A stretch of 64,000 nt of DNA, taken from NCBI GenBank assembly GCA_016844945.1, contig JAERTJ010000011.1:1-64000 (forward strand), in the 5' to 3' direction. The notes below the pieces were generated by a model that was not told the DNA's origin, ran no database searches, and saw nothing but the letters and a program-made list of their open reading frames with translations. This document shows positions 56,882 to 64,000 of the stretch, piece by piece. Source of the stretch: Fidelibacterota bacterium. Lineage in GTDB: Bacteria > Fidelibacterota > UBA8477 > JABMPR01. Each line of letters starts with the position of its first letter. Position 1 is the first letter of the stretch. A program made the position numbers and the translations under genes.

Positions 56882-58959
56882 TGATTTATTCGAAATATAA
56901 AGCCCTGCTCTTCCTACTCCTTCTAGCTCTTTTAGGTAGTGCCACCTTTGCTCAACATAATCCCGATGGCAGAAAGGTCAGCCTGGATTGTGTTACCTGT
57001 CATATTAGCTGGCATGATGATATTGATTTAGAACTGTCCTTGATGCCTGAAATTGATGCCCCCATTCAGTTACAGGGTCTTCCTGCACGTATTCCTACCG
57101 CTGCCATGTGCTTTTCATGTCATGATGGTACCATCAAAGATTCACGCCAGATGTTTTCATCTAAAAACCACCAGATTGGTATGGATGTTACACGTTCTGA
57201 TGTTCAGGAGTTACCCCTGGATAAACATGGTGATATTTATTGTGGCACCTGTCATACACCTCATAGCCTAAAACCTGAGGAACAGGGTGGGCTGGCTCCA
57301 TTTCTACGGATGGATAAAGTCAATTCAGATTTATGTCTGGATTGCCATTCAAATCAGGCAAAAGATCATACCAACCATCCTATCAAGGTCAAAGTCGCTG
57401 CTGGACACACCATGCCCGAGAATAGCTTCTGGGGCAAAGATGGCACGATGGAATGTATGACCTGTCACCCCATACACGGGGAGCAATCAGTGGTAGGTGT
57501 TAATGGTGACGATCGTAGTGAGTTGTGTTCGTCCTGCCATGAAGCTTATTTCAGTATCAAACTTACTGATCATGATATGTCCAGTTCCTTGATGGTCAAA
57601 GCAGGTGGGGTAGGTCCTGATTTTGGCAGTCACGATGCCTGCTCTGCGTGCCATATCAGTCATGGTGCCCGTGGAAAACATATGTGGTCAATGGCCGTTG
57701 ATGAGACTGAAGGCGAAAATGCCTACTGTATTGGTTGTCATAGTGATGGTGGGCTGGGTCAACAAAAAGTTTTTAGTCATGTAGGACACCCGGTTTCTGG
57801 TAAAACCATGAGGAAGGATATTCCTACTCTGGGGATTAAAGCTGGAGATAAACTGTTGTGTAAGACCTGTCACGATCCACATAACTGGGAGTTTTCAAGC
57901 AAACATGGTGTCACTGCAGCCAATGAAGAAGGCACGGAATACACATCATTTCTGAGATTGCCTGACGATGCACAGGGGCAACTGTGTGTCGCCTGTCATA
58001 CCAACCAGTCCAGTATGTTCAAATCTGACCATAGTGTAGCCAGAGAAGGGTTCCAGCAATACTTTAGAGAATCAAATAAGCTACATGGACAGTGTACAGT
58101 TTGTCATGGGACACATACTGAAAGCTTTGATGCTTCTGCAGAGGAAGATCCGTATGCTGCGTTATGTCTGGATTGTCACTCTGATCAGCATTTTCCAACC
58201 TCCGTGGTTCACAACAACCACCCAATGGGTGTCCCATTCAATTCCTCCAGTAAGCTGGACGGATATGAGAAAAATGGGCAGACACTCCTGAGTTGTAATA
58301 CCTGTCATGATCCTCATAAGTGGGGAAAGAGTGTTGAAAGTTCAGGGACTGTGGATTTGAATGGCGATGATCGCAACTCCTTCCTAACCCTGTCCAACTG
58401 GCCTGAGCCCAAGCTTTGTCTTGATTGTCATCCAGAACAGGAATCTTTACTCAATACAGACCATGATTTAACTGAACCCGATAAAAGTGCCTGTAGCATG
58501 TGTCACGTTTCTCACAATGCCGAAACTGAGTATGGCATTCTGGCAAAATGGGGCGGTGCTCCTGGAGAAAGTTTCAACGAGAAACATTGTTTTAGCTGTC
58601 ACAACCCTCAGGGCTCGGCTTCCAAAAAGTTGGTTGAAGGATATACGCATCCTCGTGAGTTTGGAATCCTTACACCGCCAGCGCGTGGCACTGGTTCCTG
58701 GTTGGAATTCCCATTATTCACTGAAGATGGACCCAGCGATAATGTTGGTCATATCGATTGTTTTACCTGCCATGATCCACATTCATGGTCCTATAAATCT
58801 GATTTCCAAAAGGTAAGCAGTGACAATGAAGAAGGAAACGACCTGACTTCATTTCTCCGGAATCCAAGTCAATTGACCCTATGTTCAGATTGCCATGGGG
58901 AGAGTACTTTGTGGAAATACAACTACTATCACGACCCGGTCAAGAGGAAGAGATATTAA
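56878..58959 (+). CDS. Large exported multiheme c-type cytochrome, 18 CXXCH motifs
   Basis: MMIYSKYKALLFLLLLALLGSATFAQ signal; 18 CXXCH counted by eye from CVTCHISW to CSDCHGES; start overlaps upstream stop. Confidence 0.92.
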   Translation: MMIYSKYKALLFLLLLALLGSATFAQHNPDGRKVSLDCVTCHISWHDDIDLELSLMPEIDAPIQLQGLPARIPTAAMCFSCHDGTIKDSRQMFSSKNHQIGMDVTRSDVQELPLDKHGDIYCGTCHTPHSLKPEEQGGLAPFLRMDKVNSDLCLDCHSNQAKDHTNHPIKVKVAAGHTMPENSFWGKDGTMECMTCHPIHGEQSVVGVNGDDRSELCSSCHEAYFSIKLTDHDMSSSLMVKAGGVGPDFGSHDACSACHISHGARGKHMWSMAVDETEGENAYCIGCHSDGGLGQQKVFSHVGHPVSGKTMRKDIPTLGIKAGDKLLCKTCHDPHNWEFSSKHGVTAANEEGTEYTSFLRLPDDAQGQLCVACHTNQSSMFKSDHSVAREGFQQYFRESNKLHGQCTVCHGTHTESFDASAEEDPYAALCLDCHSDQHFPTSVVHNNHPMGVPFNSSSKLDGYEKNGQTLLSCNTCHDPHKWGKSVESSGTVDLNGDDRNSFLTLSNWPEPKLCLDCHPEQESLLNTDHDLTEPDKSACSMCHVSHNAETEYGILAKWGGAPGESFNEKHCFSCHNPQGSASKKLVEGYTHPREFGILTPPARGTGSWLEFPLFTEDGPSDNVGHIDCFTCHDPHSWSYKSDFQKVSSDNEEGNDLTSFLRNPSQLTLCSDCHGESTLWKYNYYHDPVKRKRY

Positions 58960-58960
58960 T

Positions 58961-59977
58961 ATGTCTGTTATCCGACTAAGAATACTTACCCCACTGGTAG
59001 GACTGTTAATCGTTGGTCTCATGGGATGTGCTTCCAGCAATAAAGTTCGTGAGGAAATAAATTTTCCGGATGATGTTTCTCAACCCTTTTTAACCTTACA
59101 ACAAATCATTGATGGTGAAACAGATAGCGCTTTTAACCTGTGGCACTCGATTAGAAATATTCTGGCTGGTCCCGGGAGCACGTATCGGTTGAATAAACCA
59201 ACAGATATGATTGTAGATGATCAGAACAGGTTATTAATTGTGGATTCTGAAGCCGGTGTTATTGCAGCGTTTATCAAAGAAGGCAATTACTGGATTACCA
59301 GTAATCAGCATCGGGTGAGCGGTATTCAGCACCCCATGAGTATAGCTGCTGCATCAGATCGTTTGTACATAAGTGACTTGAGCAGCGGAGTGGTTCACAT
59401 CCTGGATTATGATTTCAAAGTAGTGGGTGAAATAGAACATGTTGGAATGAATCAGCCCAGCGGGTTGGTATTTGATGTTCATGGAGATCGCCTGCTGGTT
59501 GTGGATTCCCCTTCAAATCGTGTTTTCGTTTTTTCTAGAACTGGAGAATTGATTAATCAAATTGGCGACGCAAGTGCGAATCAAAGTAACCTTCAAAGAC
59601 CCATCTCATTGACGGTTGATCAAGAGGATGGAGATATTTTTGTTCTGGATGGGATCGCACGCAAAGTCAAACACTATGACAGTGAGCTAAACTTTGTGAG
59701 TAGTTTTGGTGAATACGATCAAGTCCCTGGTAGTTTTGCCTTTCCCAAAGGAATCGCTCTCTCATCTGACAAGATTCTTTTTATTAGTGATGCGGCATTT
59801 GGAAATATCCAACTGTTCGATCCTTCAGGTGCCCTTCTGTACTTTTTTGGAGAAACGGGTACTGGCCAGGGCGAATTTTTAATGCCGCGAAATCTATTCA
59901 TGGATAACAATCAGTATCTTTATGTGGCTGATCCCTATAATAATCGTGTCCAAGTATTTAAATACTACGCACAATAA
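58961..59977 (+). CDS. NHL-repeat beta-propeller lipoprotein
   Basis: Lipobox GLMGCASS; LNKPTDMIVDDQNRLLIVDSEAGVIAAF...FAFPKGIALSSDKILFISDAAFGNIQLFDPSG...YVADPYNNRVQVFKYY. Confidence 0.85.
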   Translation: MSVIRLRILTPLVGLLIVGLMGCASSNKVREEINFPDDVSQPFLTLQQIIDGETDSAFNLWHSIRNILAGPGSTYRLNKPTDMIVDDQNRLLIVDSEAGVIAAFIKEGNYWITSNQHRVSGIQHPMSIAAASDRLYISDLSSGVVHILDYDFKVVGEIEHVGMNQPSGLVFDVHGDRLLVVDSPSNRVFVFSRTGELINQIGDASANQSNLQRPISLTVDQEDGDIFVLDGIARKVKHYDSELNFVSSFGEYDQVPGSFAFPKGIALSSDKILFISDAAFGNIQLFDPSGALLYFFGETGTGQGEFLMPRNLFMDNNQYLYVADPYNNRVQVFKYYAQ

Positions 59978-59987
59978 TGAGCGTGAA

Positions 59988-61628
59988 ATGAATATGATAA
60001 ATGACGACAAGATGCGTTCTCCTTTTCGGATAGTTGCAACATCGGTGGTTTTTTTCATTCTGTTTTTCAGCCAGGCTTTTGCAGTGGATATCGAATCCAT
60101 TGGTCGAATTGAAAGTCGGGTAGGTTTACTCCCAACTGGGGATGATCTGGATGGAAACAATCTCGTTCATATGGAGCGAATCAATTGGGGTATTCAACAG
60201 CAATTCAATCTTTTGGGACTTCAATATAGTGTAAGCGGTGGAGGTATCATCAGAGGCTCAAGTCTGTATGATGATAACAAACTTATCCCAGAATTTCAAG
60301 CCAAGGCTCGAATTACACCATTTCGTCAAGTGTCTCTGGAGATGTTCAGTTATTCACAATTACGGAACCCCATGCAAATTGCACAGGATTCACTACAACA
60401 TCACGAACAGGTCAGCGGCGTTCAATTCAGCACCGGTTTACCTGGAAATGGTAGATTTCTGGTTGCTTATGGGCTTAGGAAATCAAGTAGAGACACCAAT
60501 GAGGTTGATCATCAGTTTATGAAACTGCAACTCGAACAGAAATTACTGGGTTTACAGTTTCGTATTCGAGGGGAAAAAGATTTATACAGTTACAATTTTA
60601 CGAGCGGGGACAACGACAGATCCAACATGTCCATTCAGTGGTACGGGAGTCCTATCAGGGGCTTGAATTGGTCGGCTTTAAACTCTGTTCATTACTATGA
60701 CGGTGAAGCTTACTGGAGAATTTACCAACGCGCAAATTATCAAGTTACCAACCGTTCCACTGTCTGGGCACATGTTAAAAACGAACAGGTAGCGTATCGT
60801 GGAAGTTATCTCAATACTCAGGCTTTTGATTTTGATTATCGGTGGAAATTGAATGACATGTTCGCCTTTCAGACTCTCATCGAAGGCAGCAAGGTCAAAC
60901 CACTCTCAGGTGATCCTATGTATCACTGGCGATCCTATTTAGGGGGTGTCCACTGGCGAGTAGGCGAGAGAACCTCTGCCCTGGGTGTATTGCAGTTTGG
61001 TTACAAGGAGTCTTATCGTTTCGGTTCAGGCAATAATGTGAAATTTGAGCTAGAAGAGCGCTTACCGTTGCTAGAGTCACGTCTCCTGCGTATTGCAGTA
61101 AGGGATTATGCAGCAGGTGAATATTTTACCCGATCAGATGATGTTGAAGAAGATCCACGCTACGATATCGATCACAACTTAGACCTGACTCTGGATTTAT
61201 GGCCCGGTCAAAAAATTCAGTTGGGCAATACATTCAGACTCATTAACCATTGGGGAACAGATCTGGATTTTTCAGAAGACACACTCCGCAATGCAGTTAC
61301 GCATAATGTTCAGCTCAAATATATCCAAAGAAAATTTAGAGCTTCCCTGGATCATCTGACAATTAACGATCTGGGAGATAGTAGCGATACTCGCCTGCAT
61401 CTCAATACTCGTTTTACTTATCGGATGACCAACAGGAGCAGTTTGAACCTGGTCAGCATGTATCGCTACCAGTCCGAGATGTACCCTGATTATGTATGGT
61501 TGAGTTCCTTCCTGAAATTGAATATGCCCTATTTTGACTGGGCAGTGGAAGTACAGGCACAAGGGAGTCCCGATACTTTGTTTGAAGAGAATTTTTCCGT
61601 GTGGATGCGTTTCATGAGGCAGTTATGA
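59988..61628 (+). CDS. Outer-membrane porin-like beta-barrel (ExtI/MtrB-analog candidate)
   Basis: Signal FRIVATSVVFFILFFSQAFA; long run of alternating amphipathic strands ending in aromatic-rich WAVEVQAQ...FSVWMRFMRQL; located between cytochrome genes. Confidence 0.65.
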   Translation: MNMINDDKMRSPFRIVATSVVFFILFFSQAFAVDIESIGRIESRVGLLPTGDDLDGNNLVHMERINWGIQQQFNLLGLQYSVSGGGIIRGSSLYDDNKLIPEFQAKARITPFRQVSLEMFSYSQLRNPMQIAQDSLQHHEQVSGVQFSTGLPGNGRFLVAYGLRKSSRDTNEVDHQFMKLQLEQKLLGLQFRIRGEKDLYSYNFTSGDNDRSNMSIQWYGSPIRGLNWSALNSVHYYDGEAYWRIYQRANYQVTNRSTVWAHVKNEQVAYRGSYLNTQAFDFDYRWKLNDMFAFQTLIEGSKVKPLSGDPMYHWRSYLGGVHWRVGERTSALGVLQFGYKESYRFGSGNNVKFELEERLPLLESRLLRIAVRDYAAGEYFTRSDDVEEDPRYDIDHNLDLTLDLWPGQKIQLGNTFRLINHWGTDLDFSEDTLRNAVTHNVQLKYIQRKFRASLDHLTINDLGDSSDTRLHLNTRFTYRMTNRSSLNLVSMYRYQSEMYPDYVWLSSFLKLNMPYFDWAVEVQAQGSPDTLFEENFSVWMRFMRQL

Positions 61629-63253
61629 TTAAATCTACCCTGGTCCCCGCTTTCTTTGTCTTTGCATCTCTGGTGATGGGGCAAAGCTTTGATGATATGC
61701 AATCAAAGAGCAAAATAGCTTCAACCCCCCATAATTTGAGTGCCAATAGGGAGTCTGCTGCAGAAGCTAATATTCTTACTGACTACTCACTATGCCGTTC
61801 CTGTCATGTACCCAATAAAGCAACTGCTGTAGAACCCCTCTGGTATCGGAAGGGATCAATTTCAACTTTTGATTTAAACAAAGAAATCGAACTTTCGGAT
61901 TCTCATGTTCATCCCCTGGATCCAGGAAGTCGGAATTGTCTATCCTGCCATGATGGTAGCATGGCTAGAACTTTTCCTCATCGAGGTGAACAGAAACATC
62001 CCCAGGTGAATCTTACGGCTCCTGAAGCACAAGCACCTGCCAATTACAATATGCATTTGTTTAATTTCCCACCATCTGGTAGAGAGATTAGCAGACCTGA
62101 TGAATCTTCTCCATTGATTATGACCAGTCAGAACCAGGTGGGTTGTATCACCTGTCATGACCCGCATAACAATGAGAAGGGCCAGTTCCTGAGAGTTTCA
62201 AATGAGAAATCGGAAATTTGTCTGGAATGTCATCACATGCAGAATTGGGATCTTTCAACCCATGGTAATCCTCAGAATCCGCTACATGCCGATTTGGAAG
62301 AGATTGCCTGTCTGCAGTGCCACGAGATTCACACCTTACCCACAAACGCGAAGCTACTGAGGGCCGATGAGAATACCTTGTGTCTCAGCTGTCACGATGG
62401 AAGAGTAGATGAGTCTACAGAAGTAGCCAGTGTCAAAAATTTAGAAGAAGTCTTTGAAAAACCATTTACCCACCCCATTCGGATTAATCCTAATGTGACA
62501 GGTGTTGGATACGCTTCTGATACGGAATCACCCTGGAATTTTGGATTGGCTGATGACCGATATGTGCGCTGTGGTGACTGTCACAATCCACATGCTGTGA
62601 CTCAGGAATCGATTTCTCCAGTTCTGGATGGTAGTCTGGCCTTTGTAAGAGGTGTTGATGCTGTTGGTTTCAATAAAGATCAAGCAGATTATGAATATGA
62701 AGTTTGTTACAAATGTCATGGACAAAATCAGAATTTAAATCCAATCAATGATGTAGCTCGTCTGTTTAGTGAGGGGAATCGTAGTTTCCATCCCGTTGAG
62801 AACGTAGGCATGGCAATGACTGTCCCCAGCTTGAAGCAAGGCTGGAGTGAGCAATCTCTGATCACCTGTTCTGATTGTCACGGAAACGATGATAAGTACG
62901 GTCCTCAGGGACCCCACGGGTCAAGCATTCCTCATATATTAAAAGCGGCTTACAGTGATTTCCCTTATGGTGATATAGCTGAAGAAGAGCTTTGTCTTCA
63001 ATGTCATGATCAACGCGTTATTCTAGGCAATGATGGTTTCAAATTTCATAACCTTCATATCCAGCGTGCAGGTTATAGTTGTTCAGCCTGTCACAATCCC
63101 CATGGAAGTATGGATTTGCCAGGTCTTTTAGATCTGGACAAACCTTATATCACTGCTTATGATGGAAAGAAGGAAATTGAGGAACTTGATCCTCGGCATG
63201 GTACCTGTACTTTTCAATGTCATGAGTACAAACATGTCAAAGAGTATTATTAA
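61625..63253 (+). CDS. Exported multiheme c-type cytochrome (11 CXXCH + 1 CX3CH)
   Basis: Signal KSTLVPAFFVFASLVMGQ; CRSCH, CLSCH, CITCH, CLECH, CLQCH, CLSCH, CGDCH, CYKCH, CSDCH, CLQCH, CSACH, CTFQCH; ATGA overlap with porin gene. Confidence 0.9.
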   Translation: MIKSTLVPAFFVFASLVMGQSFDDMQSKSKIASTPHNLSANRESAAEANILTDYSLCRSCHVPNKATAVEPLWYRKGSISTFDLNKEIELSDSHVHPLDPGSRNCLSCHDGSMARTFPHRGEQKHPQVNLTAPEAQAPANYNMHLFNFPPSGREISRPDESSPLIMTSQNQVGCITCHDPHNNEKGQFLRVSNEKSEICLECHHMQNWDLSTHGNPQNPLHADLEEIACLQCHEIHTLPTNAKLLRADENTLCLSCHDGRVDESTEVASVKNLEEVFEKPFTHPIRINPNVTGVGYASDTESPWNFGLADDRYVRCGDCHNPHAVTQESISPVLDGSLAFVRGVDAVGFNKDQADYEYEVCYKCHGQNQNLNPINDVARLFSEGNRSFHPVENVGMAMTVPSLKQGWSEQSLITCSDCHGNDDKYGPQGPHGSSIPHILKAAYSDFPYGDIAEEELCLQCHDQRVILGNDGFKFHNLHIQRAGYSCSACHNPHGSMDLPGLLDLDKPYITAYDGKKEIEELDPRHGTCTFQCHEYKHVKEYY

Positions 63254-63286
63254 ACCGACTCTACTCTCGTAATCACAAGCATTTAC

Positions 63287-63325
63287 AAAAGGCTGTAGCC
63301 CACTGAGGACCGCAGCCTTTTTCTT
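63287..63325 (+). terminator. Rho-independent terminator closing the cytochrome cluster
   Basis: AAAAGGCTG ... CAGCCTTTTTCTTTT immediately downstream of the last cytochrome gene. Confidence 0.8.
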
Positions 63326-63617
63326 TTCCCTCTAACAGTTTACCCCCGGATAATATAGTTCATGCCAGTTGTAGCCCTTGGAGTGTGACTCTCAAATACA
63401 AGACACATGCAAGAGTGGTGGTTGATGACACAGGGTGAACTCGTGCGATTGTCCTATAACGGTACCAGGTAAGTCAAATCAGACTATGATAGACCTCCAG
63501 GGCTAGGTGGAGGAAGCGTATCCTACAGTGCAAGTAGATAGCATGTGCTCAAAGCAGTGTTGATAGTGTAATAACTGTTTAAGATTGAGATATAATCTCC
63601 TGGTCAGTAGTCAAACT

Positions 63618-63660
63618 GTTCTGGGTTCCATCCTTCGCGTAAGGTGAACAGAACTATTTT
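63618..63660. other. Intergenic structured hairpin
   Basis: GTTCT-gg-GTTC-cat-CCTT-cgcgt-AAGG-t-GAAC-AGAAC then TATTTT. Confidence 0.45.
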
Positions 63661-63710
63661 ACTCTTACTTAATTGTTAGGGAGAATAAACCTTGACCGTC
63701 TAAAAGGAAG

Positions 63711-63743
63711 CGCCCCTGCTGAAAGCGAATTTCAACAGGGGCG
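63711..63743. terminator. Strong intergenic hairpin (possibly terminator for the minus-strand gene at right edge)
   Basis: CGCCCCTG-c-TGAAA-gcgaa-TTTCA-a-CAGGGGCG, 13 paired bases with one mismatch; no clear T-run. Confidence 0.5.
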
Positions 63744-63794
63744 TGAGTAGTAAGGTCTGAGCTTAGATGATCTAAGCTATATTGTCATTCTGAG

Positions 63795-63998
63795 TTATTC
63801 TTCCTCGGATTTGACAAATGGCTCTTCAGTTGGGTTGAGTTCTGGATCGGGCTCAGCACCACCATGCTCGTGTTCGAACATCTGGCGCGGCATTTTACCT
63901 GATAACCAACTCGTGTTCATGGGGCCAACACTGGGACGAAAAACTGTATTGTAAAGGTGCCAGATTAGAATAGCCAGAGTGGCTAACCATGCTTCCCA
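63795..63998 (-). CDS. C-terminus of a second b-type cytochrome (paralog of 54498..55190), truncated by window end; absent from ORF track
   Basis: Reverse-strand open frame WEAWLATLAILIWHLYNTVFRPSVGPMNTSWLSGKMPRQMFEHEHGGAEPDPELNPTEEPFVKSEEE*, similar to [51 protein letters not shown]. Confidence 0.8.
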   Translation of the reverse strand, partial: WEAWLATLAILIWHLYNTVFRPSVGPMNTSWLSGKMPRQMFEHEHGGAEPDPELNPTEEPFVKSEEE

Positions 63999-64000
63999 AT

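Noticed and set aside
1-64000. Genome-wide TGA reassignment (code 4/25) as explanation for the in-frame TGA
   Set aside because: Many clear genes end in TGA at the expected position (e.g. YkvA at 3257-3259, GH97 at 5974-5976, 24754-24756, 51595-51597).
1-64000. CRISPR arrays, prophage or transposase genes
   Set aside because: No regularly spaced repeats, integrase, transposase or phage structural proteins were seen in the ORFs or sequence.

Overview
The window is a chromosomal segment, probably from an FCB-group bacterium (T9SS-type C-terminal sorting domains, PorV-like outer-membrane proteins, GH97/GH20 lipoproteins). The lineage is inferred, not proven. No rRNA, tRNA, CRISPR array or transposon was recognised. 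Main blocks: (1) 1-1.5 kb: end of a TonB-like gene, XRE regulator and two related small membrane proteins. (2) 1.7-18.8 kb: mixed housekeeping and secreted enzymes, including a PLC/S1-P1-like T9SS protein, GH97, GH20, S9 peptidase, butyrate kinase, M55 peptidase and PAP2 phosphatase. (3) 19.1-31.5 kb: a same-strand cassette that looks dedicated to extracellular nucleic acid, with lamin-tail/OB-fold surface proteins, PorV-like proteins, an HhH outer-membrane protein, a metallophosphatase-EEP fusion and a second EEP lipoprotein. (4) 31.9-39.5 kb: two tandem paralogous two-component-propeller histidine kinases. (5) 39.6-46.4 kb: the classical DUF177-rpmF-plsX-fabH-fabD-fabG-acpP-fabF-rnc cluster. 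(6) 46.5-49.2 kb: M24 peptidase, VanX-like dipeptidase, 3-methyladenine glycosylase. (7) 49.6-63.3 kb: a compact, translationally coupled multiheme cytochrome / rhodanese lipoprotein / b-type cytochrome / NHL propeller / porin cluster with about 61 heme motifs by hand count, led by a Cys-rich MerR regulator. It resembles ext-type extracellular electron transfer or selenite/tellurite reduction operons. The most striking observation is that the first cytochrome of block 7 is one continuous reading frame interrupted by a single in-frame TGA (50245-50247). A perfect 6-bp hairpin with a G-initial loop follows 11 nt later, at a spacing compatible with a bacterial SECIS. It is therefore a candidate selenocysteine-containing multiheme cytochrome, with point mutation or assembly error as the main alternative.
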